From the NCBI GenBank assembly GCA_050013075.1, contig JBEKFZ010000045.1, positions 1 through 32,665 of the forward strand: a stretch of 32,665 bases of DNA, given 5' to 3'. The notes beneath the pieces were generated by a model. It did no database searches. It was not told where the DNA came from and worked only from the letters and a program-made list of their open reading frames with translations. The stretch is from JBEKIK01 sp050013075 (lineage in GTDB: Bacteria; Planctomycetota; Planctomycetia; Pirellulales; Thermoguttaceae). The first letter of the stretch is position 1, and every line of letters starts with the position of its first letter. The translations under genes and the position numbers were made by a program. Positions 7,259 to 14,514 of this stretch are shown here, in pieces.

Positions 7259-7720
7259 TCAGCGCCATTGAAAAACACCTTTACGCCAGTCGTACACAAA
7301 GCCCAAAGTCAAAAGGGCAATGAAAACCATCGCCCCGGCAAATACCAGATTTCGATTTTCCACCAGTCCTCCGGCTACCGCGGCGTCAATTCCCGGCGTC
7401 GAAGGCGGTGGATTTTTACCCTCCTCGGCAGTCTGCACTGATTCGATGTTTTCCATCCGGGCAGGTCGGGTGGCTACCGCCCAGGGATAAAGGAACAATA
7501 ATTCCACGTCAAATACCAGAAAGGCAATTGCCAAAAGGTAAAAACGCACGTCGAACCTGCGCCGGGTGTCGTGAAATGGATCCATGCCGCTTTCATAAGG
7601 CATGCGCTTGACGCGTCCCGGCCGGATCGGATTAAACAGATTGGCCGCCAACAGGAGGACGCCCGCCAAACCGATCACGCAGACCACGAATATAAAGATA
7701 GGCAGGGCAACGGTTTGCAT
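7259..7720 (-). CDS. nuoA: NADH-quinone oxidoreductase subunit A
   Basis: Small membrane subunit of complex I at the junction of its two arms. Three transmembrane helices can be placed at about residues 4-28, 62-82 and 126-143. The conserved block YESGMDPFHDTRRRFDVRFY followed by LLAIAFLVFDVELLFLYPWA is intact. The loop between helices 2 and 3 is longer than usual, about 40 residues, Pro/Glu-rich (EEGKNPPPSTPG). The protein is 153 aa where 115-135 is common. It is the first gene of nuoABCDE, with AAGGTG 8 nt before the start. Confidence 0.96.
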   Translation of the reverse strand: MQTVALPIFIFVVCVIGLAGVLLLAANLFNPIRPGRVKRMPYESGMDPFHDTRRRFDVRFYLLAIAFLVFDVELLFLYPWAVATRPARMENIESVQTAEEGKNPPPSTPGIDAAVAGGLVENRNLVFAGAMVFIALLTLGFVYDWRKGVFQWR

Positions 7721-7893
7721 TCCCTTTACACCTTATTCCGGGATATCCGCAACACTCACCCTATTTTAGGAGTGCCAAAGATTCGGTCAACCTGCTCCGG
7801 AATGCCACTTTGACAGTAGGATGGTCATTCTTGCCTGTCTTTTTCCCCTCCGGACAAGAATGTCCGGCCTCCTGATTTGAATCCCATAAACAA

Positions 7894-7939
7894 GAAAAAA
7901 AGTAGCCCTTCATAGGCGGGGCAGGGACCTACGAAGGGC
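7894..7939 (-). terminator. Rho-independent terminator, minus strand
   Basis: A 12-bp stem pairs 7928-7939 with 7905-7916 around an 11-nt loop and is followed on the minus strand by TACTTTTTTT. One pair is G-U on the minus strand but A-C on the plus strand. Both the stem and the T-run therefore point to minus-strand transcription. It insulates nuoA from upstream transcription. Confidence 0.85.
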
Positions 7940-8140
7940 AAGCAATGAGGTTTAACCCTCACTGATGCTGAATATCGTAATAATACCGAATCAACTCAAC
8001 CCCAGTTTGTAGTATTAAATAGCCTGTTCCGTGGGTATCTCTATCGTGACGTGGTTTTCAACGTCATTCGGTTTACTTATCCGCTAAAGTCCACAATCAA
8101 GACCGAATTATTTCGTCCCCCCGCGGAAAAAATAAACGCA
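7895..8140 (-). ncRNA. Possible structured small RNA ending at the 7894-7939 terminator
   Basis: Between two terminators on the same strand lie several complementary arms. They are ATTCGGT/ACCGAAT (about 8104-8068), TGACGT/ACGTCA around 8046-8065, TAATAC/GTATTA (about 8018-7981) and TGAGG/CCTCA (about 7962-7947). No reading frame with a ribosome site is present. It does not show the hallmark sequences of SRP RNA, tmRNA or RNase P that I looked for. It could equally be a readthrough tail with tandem terminators. Confidence 0.35.
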
Positions 8141-8181
8141 AAAAAATCCCAGGCATATTCGGATAACATGCCTGGGATTTT
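8137..8181 (-). terminator. Terminator of the Tyr-rich secreted protein gene
   Basis: A perfect 14-bp stem (AAAATCCCAGGCAT at 8143-8156 with ATGCCTGGGATTTT at 8168-8181) has an 11-nt loop. It continues into a T-run on the minus strand, 22 nt beyond the stop codon at 8203. Confidence 0.93.
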
Positions 8182-8202
8182 GCTGGTTTTCCCTTTTATC
8201 AC

Positions 8203-8595
8203 TTAAAAAACATCTAAGATGAAATGATGTCCCTTGTAATAGCGTTCACCCGTATGCCGCTCATTACAGCAAAACGGGAAAATTTCATAGGGTGTAAAAG
8301 GGTGATCCTGTTGGTGCTGCGGATAAAAGTTTTCCCATTGCTTGTTATACACCGGGATCCGCATTTCAGGTGGATATCGGTAATACATGTCATCGCTGCT
8401 ACGGTAGTAATCATTCCCCCAAAAATTCTGGGGATAGTACACATAAGGGTAATGGTACAAACGATTCCAATCTTGGGCGCTATAGGTATGCCCCCATTGA
8501 TATCCAAAGGCCTGCTGGGCTTGGACATCGGCAACGTTCATAATAGCCCAAATCGAGGCTGCGCAAAGCAGCATCAGGAAGATCCTACGGATCAT
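8203..8595 (-). CDS. Small Tyr-rich secreted protein, function unknown
   Basis: The 130-aa protein has a clear signal peptide: MIRR, hydrophobic core IFLMLLCAASIWAIM, and a cleavage site near DVQAQQA. The mature part is dominated by Tyr, Trp, Asn and Pro (NRLYHYPYVYYPQNFWGNDYY, RYPPEMRIPVYN). It ends in HHFILDVF. I recall similar small exported Tyr-rich proteins from planctomycete genomes, sometimes labelled calmodulin-binding; that label is not evidence of function. A strong AAGGGGGGAAT ribosome site precedes ATG 8595 and a perfect terminator follows, so it is an independent and probably well expressed transcript. A cell-envelope role is a guess. Confidence 0.85.
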   Translation of the reverse strand: MIRRIFLMLLCAASIWAIMNVADVQAQQAFGYQWGHTYSAQDWNRLYHYPYVYYPQNFWGNDYYRSSDDMYYRYPPEMRIPVYNKQWENFYPQHQQDHPFTPYEIFPFCCNERHTGERYYKGHHFILDVF

Positions 8596-8757
8596 GGATT
8601 CCCCCCTTATTACTGTCTAAGAAAATGGCTTTTATTGCCGTTACACTGGGTCGGTTATTTAGACCATCGGCACTCCATACCACCGGCATTGAAAGAATAT
8701 CCGATACAGATCATATAAACGTTAGAATTGGTAAAATAGGCAGAGTTCTCAGCCCGG

Positions 8758-9231
8758 TCATGGCCCATCGTCCAATGCCCCGGGATCGTGGCGACCCCGG
8801 CCACACGATTCCAGATATGCGCTGAGCATGATTTGGGCGGCCAGCATGTCAACGCGCTTTTTGCGGCGCTTTTTAGTCAACTCGGCGTCGAGGAGCAGAT
8901 TTTCCGCCTCGGCGCTGGTAAAGCGTTCGTCAAAAAAATCGACCGGCACCCCGGTAACTTCAGCCAGCCACTGGCCGAACTGCCGGGCTTCGACCGATTT
9001 GGGGCTTTCCCGGCCGTCCAGAAACACCGGCAATCCCACCACGAAAAGTGCCACCTCTTCCTCCTCGGCCAAGCGCTTAAATCGTTGCGCATCCAGTTCC
9101 GCATTCCGTCGGGTGTAGGTTTCCATCGGGCTGGCGATGTTCCGCATCGGATCGCTCAGCGCAATGCCGATCCGCACGGTTCCATAATCGATGCCCGCCA
9201 CCCGGCCGGGAGATTTAGGTTGGGGATTCAT
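8758..9231 (-). CDS. ruvX: RuvX/YqgF family nuclease (putative pre-16S rRNA nuclease)
   Basis: RNase H-fold nuclease. In the family it matures the 5' end of 16S rRNA and was earlier proposed as a Holliday-junction resolvase. The 157-aa protein shows the acidic motifs in order: GIDYGTVRIGIALSDP at about residues 14-29, the VVGLPVFLDGRE strand-loop near 63-75, DERFTSAEAE near 100-109, and KKRVDMLAAQIML near 122-134. The start codon follows the stop of the upstream hydrolase gene directly, so the two are transcribed together. Confidence 0.93.
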   Translation of the reverse strand: MNPQPKSPGRVAGIDYGTVRIGIALSDPMRNIASPMETYTRRNAELDAQRFKRLAEEEEVALFVVGLPVFLDGRESPKSVEARQFGQWLAEVTGVPVDFFDERFTSAEAENLLLDAELTKKRRKKRVDMLAAQIMLSAYLESCGRGRHDPGALDDGP

Positions 9232-9233
9232 GA

Positions 9234-10322
9234 TTATTTATCCAGCGGATGCCGTTGGGCTTCGGATACGAAATATCCCTTTTGCAGGAATTGGAGCGTC
9301 AGCTCCTGAACTTTGGCGTCGTTCATGATAAACGAATGTAAAACGGGCAGGACGATAAAGTCGCTTGCGCCCGTGAGTTTCGCGATTTCCACCGAAATCG
9401 TTCCGTCGTTATCGCCGCTAAGCAGGGGATTATAACCTTTTTCGTTGCCTTTACCGCCGGCGATTACGGCGAACTCGAAATCGGGAGTTGCCAATTTACG
9501 CTCCAGTTCTTTCCACTGCCGGCCCAGTTGCTGTCCGGATTGGCCCGACACGGTTTTAAATAGAATGTTATCGCCGAATACCGTGGCCAATTGCGCCTCG
9601 TGATTTGGCGGCGCCAGCATGACGAAGCGGCGAAATACCGGCCGTTTTTTGGGGACTGTCCCAATTTTCGTGTCAACGAAAATGGGACTGTCCCCATTGT
9701 GCTGTTCTGTTACCCGTGCATTCTCCGGCACGATGGACGCCTGATTTTTTTCCGCTTCCTGTTTCCGCAAATCGCCCAAATAATGCCGGATAACAATGTT
9801 GCCCATGCTATGGGCGACGAAATTCACCTCCTCGACGCCGTCCAGGTTGTCGATAATGTGGGCCAGCGATCGGGCATGTTCGCCGATGTCGTCGCGGGTG
9901 CTGGGATACGTCACGTTGAAAACCTCGTACCCGCCGCGATCCGCGAGATAATCGCACAGCGAGTCCATCGAATTGCGCGAGCGGAACAATCCGTGCAGCA
10001 CGATCACCGCTTTTCCCTTCATCGGCGGAAGATGACGCTTCTGCTTGATGTCATCCAAAACCTCGCGGCATTCATCGTAAGTGCCCGAGGCGTAGCGCCG
10101 GTCTTGTTCGTCCAGCAGGCGATAATGTCCGCTGAACACGTTGCGCTGAATCCGCCATTTGTGAAAAAACAACTCATCCGACCAGAATTGTTTTCCGCCC
10201 ATCGTCGGCATTGCTGAATTCGATTGATTCGTCTCTGACATATCTTGCGATCGCAAATAGTTTGCTATTGTTAGGAACAAAATTAAACATCCACAACCGA
10301 TTATTTTCAAGCGGGAAAGCAT
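9234..10322 (-). CDS. Alpha/beta hydrolase (esterase/lipase), membrane- or envelope-anchored
   Basis: Serine hydrolase of unknown substrate, 362 aa. The fold is recognisable from KAVIVLHGLFRSRNSM (oxyanion region, about 104-119), the nucleophile elbow VAHSMGN (Ser at about 168), GDNDGTIS carrying the likely catalytic Asp, and LPVLHSFIMND with the likely catalytic His. An N-terminal hydrophobic segment (residues 5-23, IIGCGCLILFLTIANYL) suggests a signal anchor; a start at Met 28 would remove it. Between the nucleophile elbow and the RRFVMLAPPNHEAQL block, about 15 codons are a palindromic repeat inserted in frame (9651-9695). The enzyme may have tolerated it in a surface loop. Confidence 0.85.
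   Translation of the reverse strand: MLSRLKIIGCGCLILFLTIANYLRSQDMSETNQSNSAMPTMGGKQFWSDELFFHKWRIQRNVFSGHYRLLDEQDRRYASGTYDECREVLDDIKQKRHLPPMKGKAVIVLHGLFRSRNSMDSLCDYLADRGGYEVFNVTYPSTRDDIGEHARSLAHIIDNLDGVEEVNFVAHSMGNIVIRHYLGDLRKQEAEKNQASIVPENARVTEQHNGDSPIFVDTKIGTVPKKRPVFRRFVMLAPPNHEAQLATVFGDNILFKTVSGQSGQQLGRQWKELERKLATPDFEFAVIAGGKGNEKGYNPLLSGDNDGTISVEIAKLTGASDFIVLPVLHSFIMNDAKVQELTLQFLQKGYFVSEAQRHPLDK
9651..9695. repeat. Palindromic GGGGACTGTCCC element inside the hydrolase gene
   Basis: The 45-nt element has arms GGGGACTGTCCCAATTTTCG and ACGAAAATGGGACTGTCCCC around a 4-5-nt centre. The arms have one mismatch and one length difference. Because 45 is a multiple of three and both arms are open in this frame, it is translated as GDSPIFVDTKIGTVP. 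Similar sequences are dispersed in many genomes as REP-type repeats. Confidence 0.85.
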
Positions 10323-10503
10323 GGCAATATCATCTCACGGCTTTATAACAATTGGCGTAAATATCAAAAGAATATAACCCCGGGGTGGTAAAATTCCCGA
10401 AAATCAAGCATAATTATTATACGACGTCTTGAATTAACGGCCAACATTGAAAACAATTGCCCGGACGCTAAATCTTCGGATAATACCGCGATTTCTTTGT
10501 CTG

Positions 10504-11169
10504 ATGCCTGATCGACTCATTGCCATTGGCGACATTCACGGCTGCTTGGCGGCCCTGCGGAGCGTTCTGGACGCCATCGCGCCCGGAACCGACGATACTA
10601 TTGTCACGCTGGGCGATTATATCGATCGCGGTCCGGACAGCCGAGGCGTGATTGACTACCTTATATGGTTGCAGGCTTCGTGCCGCCTGGTGCCGCTTTT
10701 AGGCAATCACGATGAACTTCTAATAGATATCCATAGCGGCCGGGCCGACTTGTTGGCCGATTGGCTGCTTTTCGGCGGCAACGCCACCCTGGCCTCGTAT
10801 GGCACTTTAAAACCCGAAACAATTCCCGAGCAACACATCGAATTTCTGGAAAATTGCCTGCTATATTACGAGACCGAAAAACACATTTTCCTTCACGGCA
10901 CTTACGATCCGGCATTGCCCCTTGAGCGTCAGACCTTGCAGATGCTCCTTTGGGACAAAATCCGGGCCACGCCTCCAGGCCCACATTGTTCCGGCAAGAC
11001 GGTCATCCTCGGACACACCGCCCAACGCAACGGCCAAATCCTCGACCTGGGCTATCTCAAGTGCATCGACACCTGCTGCTACGGCGAAGGATATCTTACC
11101 GCCCTGGACATCCAATCCGGCCAAATCTGGCAGGCCGACAAGGCGGGAAGGATGAAATCTGATCGATGA
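10504..11169 (+). CDS. Metallophosphoesterase (Ser/Thr protein phosphatase / Ap4A hydrolase type)
   Basis: Two-metal phosphatase of the PPP/PrpE-ApaH group, 221 aa. Motifs in order: GDIHGCLAAL (about 8-17), GDYIDRGPDSRG (about 38-49), LLGNHDE (about 67-73), HG in IFLHGTYDPALPLERQ (about 131-146) and ILGHTAQRNG (about 171-180). Together these give the metal ligands D, H, D, N, H and H. I start at ATG 10504, three residues before the conserved DRLIAIGDIHG. A TTG at 10447 is in frame but adds no family sequence. Protein and diadenosine-polyphosphate substrates cannot be told apart here. The transcript end carries three hairpins (11173-11282). Confidence 0.9.
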   Translation: MPDRLIAIGDIHGCLAALRSVLDAIAPGTDDTIVTLGDYIDRGPDSRGVIDYLIWLQASCRLVPLLGNHDELLIDIHSGRADLLADWLLFGGNATLASYGTLKPETIPEQHIEFLENCLLYYETEKHIFLHGTYDPALPLERQTLQMLLWDKIRATPPGPHCSGKTVILGHTAQRNGQILDLGYLKCIDTCCYGEGYLTALDIQSGQIWQADKAGRMKSDR

Positions 11170-11172
11170 GGG

Positions 11173-11192
11173 CTGGGCAATTCATTGCCCAG
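11173..11192. repeat. Palindrome CTGGGCAA/TTGCCCAG after the phosphatase gene
   Basis: An 8-bp inverted repeat with a 4-nt centre lies just after the stop. A sister sequence, CTGGGCAC/GTGCCCAG at 30527-30546, also sits beside a CUUG-hairpin repeat, so the two may be one composite element. No T-run follows. Confidence 0.7.
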
Positions 11193-11210
11193 TTGAGAAA
11201 GATAAAGTGT

Positions 11211-11230
11211 AAACCGCTTGTGGTTTCGCG
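11211..11230 (+). repeat. CUUG-hairpin repeat, first copy after the phosphatase gene
   Basis: AAACCGCTTGTGGTTTCGCG begins 42 nt after the stop, in the sense orientation. The C-to-T change turns one G-C pair into G-U in RNA, so the stem still forms. Confidence 0.8.
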
Positions 11231-11262
11231 CTGATTTTTTACAACTCTGAAAAATATCGATA

Positions 11263-11282
11263 AAACCGCTTGCGGTTTCGCG
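11263..11282 (+). repeat. CUUG-hairpin repeat, second copy after the phosphatase gene
   Basis: AAACCGCTTGCGGTTTCGCG, the consensus form, lies 52 nt downstream of the first copy in the same orientation. Confidence 0.85.
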
Positions 11283-11294
11283 AGTTCACATTTA

Positions 11295-11316
11295 GGTGGG
11301 CAGTAAACTGCCCACC
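11295..11316. repeat. Perfect palindrome GGTGGGCAGT/ACTGCCCACC
   Basis: A 10-bp inverted repeat with a 2-nt centre lies between convergent genes, followed by CACTGCCCACTGTCCAC. It could act as a transcript-end hairpin for either strand but has no U-tract. Confidence 0.65.
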
Positions 11317-11336
11317 CCTCACTGCCCACTGTCCAC

Positions 11337-12998
11337 TTACTTTTCTTCCATCTTATACGACTCGAATCCGCCCGAGATGTTGCGGGCTTTAAATCCGTTT
11401 TGCTTAAGGATGCGGGTGGCATAATAAGCGGTTTGGCCCACCGCGCAAAGCACCCATATCTCTTTGTCCCGAGGTAATTCACCCATGCGCGATCGCAATT
11501 CGCCCAAGGGGATGTGAATCGAGCCGTTGATCGATTCCGAGGCCGCCGCCGCGGGCGTACGCACATCAAGGGTAACGGGCGTTTGATCTGCCGCGGCCAA
11601 AACTTTCCAATCGGTCCATGAGGCCGCCGCCACGTCGCCTCGCAGTATATTTCCAGCTACAAAACCGGCGATATTGATCGGGTCTTTTGCGCTGCCGTAC
11701 TGAGGCGCATAACAAAGTTCAGCCTCTTCCAAGTCGAATACCGTGGCATTTTTTTGTATTGCCATGGCCAAAACGTCGATCCGCTTGTCCACGCCGGCCT
11801 TGCCCACGGCTTGCGCGCCCAACAGTCGGCCGGTATCCGGGCTGAAAAGGAGTTTTAAAGAAATTCGTTCAGCACCCGGATAATATACGGCATGATGGAA
11901 TGAATGGGTGTAGGTTTTTTGGTAGGCGATGCCTGCGCGACGGAGGGTCTTTTCCGTGGCCCCGGTCATGGCCAGCGTCAGATCGAACACGCCCACCGCT
12001 GCCGTGCCTTGGGAACCGCGATAATGGGCGTCTCGCCCGCAAATCACGTCGGCCGCGATGCGGCCCTGGCGATTGGCCGGTCCAGCCAGGGGCACCAGCG
12101 CCGGCGCTCCGGTGACAAAATCCCGCACTTCCACGGCATCGCCGACGGCGAAAATCACCGCATCGCTGGTCCGCATCTGATCGTCCACCCGGATGCCGCC
12201 CGTCGGACCGATCTCCAGGCCGCATTGTACGGCCAATTCGACGTCCGGTTTTACGCCCAAGGCCAAGACAACCACTCCGGCCATGTGCTGCTCATTTTTT
12301 TTGGTAACCGCCGTGATCTTGCCGTCCGCTGCCGACTCAAACGCAACCACCTCGCTTTTCAGATGCAAATCCACGCCTTGCTTGTGCAATTCCTGGTACA
12401 CGGGGCTGACCATTTCCGGGTCCATCTGAGGCATGGCCTGGTCCATGCGTTCGATCAACGTGACTTCCATGCCACGGCGGCTGAAATTCTCCGCCATTTC
12501 CAGCCCGATGTAGCCCGCTCCGACCACAATCGCCCCAGCCGGATTGTGATAGTTAAGCCACGATTGCAGAGAATCAACGTCCTGTAGCGTACGCATGGAA
12601 AAAATCCCCGGCAGGTCAATTCCAGCCAATTGCGGACGAATCGGAGCCGCCCCGGGCGCCAACACCAAAACATCGTACGGCTCCCGGCTGACCGTGCCGG
12701 TTTGCAGATTTTGCACCTCGACGGTTTTTTCCCCCCGGTCGATCGAACGCACTGCGTGCCGCGTCCGCACCTCGATGCGAAAGATATCGCGAAATCTTTC
12801 AGGCGTGGCCACCAGCAATAGCCGGCGGTCGGTAATCGCTCCGCCCACGTAATACGGCAACCCGCAGTTGGCGAAAGACACGTCGCCGCCGCGTTCGAAA
12901 ATGAAAATCTCGGCAAATTCATCCATGCGGCGCAAGCGTGCCGCACAAGAAGCCCCGCCGGCTACGCCACCGACAATCACAATCCGCTTCGATGCCAT
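11337..12998 (-). CDS. CoA-disulfide reductase-like flavoprotein fused to a rhodanese domain
   Basis: FAD- and NAD(P)H-dependent disulfide/persulfide reductase, 553 aa. The FAD site is VGGVAGGASCAARLRR (about 9-24), the redox cysteine is Cys45 in SFANCGLPY, the NAD(P) site is VVGAGYIGLEMAENF (about 158-172), and TSDAVIFAVGDAVEV is the second FAD motif near 287-301. After the dimerisation domain, residues ~455-550 form a rhodanese domain with catalytic Cys518 in VLCAVGQ. This architecture matches CoADR-RHD proteins, which reduce CoA persulfide or polysulfide. The start has a good AAGGAAA site, part of a triple 19-nt repeat (13001-13057). It is transcribed alone, divergently from trpB. Confidence 0.92.
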   Translation of the reverse strand: MASKRIVIVGGVAGGASCAARLRRMDEFAEIFIFERGGDVSFANCGLPYYVGGAITDRRLLLVATPERFRDIFRIEVRTRHAVRSIDRGEKTVEVQNLQTGTVSREPYDVLVLAPGAAPIRPQLAGIDLPGIFSMRTLQDVDSLQSWLNYHNPAGAIVVGAGYIGLEMAENFSRRGMEVTLIERMDQAMPQMDPEMVSPVYQELHKQGVDLHLKSEVVAFESAADGKITAVTKKNEQHMAGVVVLALGVKPDVELAVQCGLEIGPTGGIRVDDQMRTSDAVIFAVGDAVEVRDFVTGAPALVPLAGPANRQGRIAADVICGRDAHYRGSQGTAAVGVFDLTLAMTGATEKTLRRAGIAYQKTYTHSFHHAVYYPGAERISLKLLFSPDTGRLLGAQAVGKAGVDKRIDVLAMAIQKNATVFDLEEAELCYAPQYGSAKDPINIAGFVAGNILRGDVAAASWTDWKVLAAADQTPVTLDVRTPAAAASESINGSIHIPLGELRSRMGELPRDKEIWVLCAVGQTAYYATRILKQNGFKARNISGGFESYKMEEK

Positions 12999-13000
12999 GA

Positions 13001-13057
13001 TTATTTCCTTCTTCAGAGGTTATTTCCATATTCAGAGGTTATTTCCTTATTCAGAGC
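13001..13057. repeat. Three tandem 19-nt units upstream of the CoADR-rhodanese gene
   Basis: TTATTTCCTTCTTCAGAGG and two variants follow each other exactly at 13001, 13020 and 13039. On the gene's strand each unit holds an AGG/TGG AAATAA string. The unit next to the start codon provides the Shine-Dalgarno sequence, and the last unit runs into the palindrome at 13053-13114. Confidence 0.9.
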
Positions 13058-13114
13058 CGGACTGTGTCAGTCCGGGGCATAAGGGAGCGAACCAGACCGG
13101 CATTGCCCGGCTCT
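13053..13114. repeat. CAGAGCCGG-family palindrome, variant copy
   Basis: Outer arms AGAGCCGG and CCCGGCTCT enclose a smaller GGACTGTGTCAGTCC hairpin. It belongs with the elements at 21761-21833, 26745-26875 and 30920-31010. It sits in the divergent CoADR/trpB promoter region. Confidence 0.7.
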
Positions 13115-13238
13115 TAATACTGGATGTCCTTGGTATTTTTCAGGCCTTATGTATTTTATCCTTTCCATTGACCTTGACCATCCCGCAAAGTCATAAGAAA
13201 ATGTATCATTCCATTCCACGCCCAGCGAGAACATCACC

Positions 13239-14435
13239 ATGCCAGCCAGTATAAAAGTCCCCGACGCCGCCGGACGCTTCGGACCCTTCGGCGGCCGTTA
13301 CGTTCCCGAAACCTTGACCCACGCCTTGGATGAACTGGCGGCCGAGTACGATAAAGCGGTCGCCGACGCCAGTTTCCAAAATGAACTTGATGAATTATAC
13401 CGGCATTACGTGGGCCGGCCATCGCCGCTTTATTTCGCCCGCCGGCTTACACAACAATGCGGCGGCGCTCAAATTTATCTGAAACGCGAAGACCTCAACC
13501 ATACCGGAGCGCACAAGATCAACAACACGCTTGGCCAGGCCCTTTTGACCCAACGGATGAGAAAACGCCGGGTGATCGCCGAAACCGGGGCCGGCCAGCA
13601 CGGCGTGGCTACCGCAACGGCTTGTGCCCGGTTCGGATTCGAGTGCGTCGTGTACATGGGCGAGGAAGACATCCGCCGCCAAAAGCCAAACGTCCTGAGC
13701 ATGAAACTCCTGGGGGCCGAGGTCAGGCCCGTTACCAGCGGTTCGCGCACCCTGCGCGACGCCGTAAACGAAGCCTTTCGCGACTGGATGAGTTCCGTGG
13801 AAAACACGCACTACATTCTCGGCTCGGCGGTCGGGCCGCATCCCTTCCCACGTATCGTCCGCGATTTTCAATCCGTCATCGGCCGGGAAACCCGGGCCCA
13901 AAGCCTTGAACAACTCGGCCGTTTGCCTGATATAATTGTGGCTTGCGTGGGCGGAGGCAGCAACGCCGCCGGTATGTTTTATCCGTTCGTGCCCGACGAG
14001 GCGGTAAAACTCGTCGGAGTCGAAGCCGGCGGCCGCTCAAACAAACTCGGCGACCATGCCGCCACGCTCTGTTACGGCCGCCCGGGCGTGCTGCACGGCA
14101 GCTTTAGTTACGTGCTCCAGGACGAAGACGGCCAGACCAGCGACGTGCACAGTGTGTCGGCCGGACTGGACTATCCCGGCACCGGCCCGGAGCACAGTTA
14201 TTGGAAAGAAACCGGCCGGGTCGCCTATACCAGCGCCAGCGACGTCGAGGCCCTAGACGCCTTCGACGCCCTTGCACGCGCTGAGGGCATCCTTCCGGCC
14301 CTGGAAAGTTCCCACGCCCTGGCCGAGGCCATGAAACAGGCCCCCCGGCTGAAACCCGATGAAATCATCGTCGTCTGCCTGTCCGGCCGCGGCGACAAAG
14401 ACGCCGCCGAAATCGCCCGCCTGCGAGGTCAATGA
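13239..14435 (+). CDS. trpB: Tryptophan synthase beta chain
   Basis: PLP enzyme joining indole and L-serine to give L-tryptophan, in an alpha2beta2 complex with TrpA. The 398-aa protein shows the N-terminal GRFGPFGGRYVPETL, the PLP-lysine motif HTGAHKINN (about residues 86-94), the catalytic ETGAGQHG (about 108-115), and the phosphate-binding GGGSNAAGM (about 235-243). It is a TrpB1-type chain. trpA follows after 79 nt. The rest of the trp pathway is not in the window, and no trp attenuator peptide was seen upstream. Confidence 0.98.
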   Translation: MPASIKVPDAAGRFGPFGGRYVPETLTHALDELAAEYDKAVADASFQNELDELYRHYVGRPSPLYFARRLTQQCGGAQIYLKREDLNHTGAHKINNTLGQALLTQRMRKRRVIAETGAGQHGVATATACARFGFECVVYMGEEDIRRQKPNVLSMKLLGAEVRPVTSGSRTLRDAVNEAFRDWMSSVENTHYILGSAVGPHPFPRIVRDFQSVIGRETRAQSLEQLGRLPDIIVACVGGGSNAAGMFYPFVPDEAVKLVGVEAGGRSNKLGDHAATLCYGRPGVLHGSFSYVLQDEDGQTSDVHSVSAGLDYPGTGPEHSYWKETGRVAYTSASDVEALDAFDALARAEGILPALESSHALAEAMKQAPRLKPDEIIVVCLSGRGDKDAAEIARLRGQ

Positions 14436-14454
14436 AACCGCTTGCGGTTTCGCG
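14434..14454 (+). repeat. CUUG-hairpin repeat, copy between trpB and trpA
   Basis: The element starts within the trpB stop codon (TGAAACCGC...) and reads in the sense direction, AAACCGCTTGCGGTTTCGCG. It could space or stabilise the trpB part of a trpBA transcript. Confidence 0.85.
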
Positions 14455-14460
14455 GGAATA

Positions 14461-14514
14461 ACTATCCACTATCTACTTTTTCCAATCCCTAATCCCCAAT
14501 CCCCAATCCCTTTA
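14461..14514. repeat. Low-complexity run of CCCCAAT units before trpA
   Basis: Four degenerate units (AATCCCT, AATCCCC, AATCCCC, AATCCCT) end 5 nt before the trpA ATG. They replace any obvious Shine-Dalgarno sequence. Confidence 0.6.

Larger units (their letters stand above)
7721..8202. other. 482-nt stretch without a protein gene, upstream of nuoA
   Basis: It holds two strong minus-strand terminators (7894-7939 and 8137-8181), with a hairpin-rich interval between them listed as a possible RNA gene. The part from 7721 to 7890 must contain the nuo promoter; I could not fix its boxes with confidence. A short self-complementary segment (CCGGACA/TGTCCGG) lies at about 7852-7868. Confidence 0.6.

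Noticed and set aside
7895..8140. SRP RNA, tmRNA or RNase P RNA
   Set aside because: The conserved strings expected for these RNAs were not found on either strand. Only a generic structured-RNA call is kept.
14359..14514. trpA starting upstream inside trpB
   Set aside because: The extension overlaps trpB and a low-complexity spacer. The family N-terminus begins at ATG 14515.
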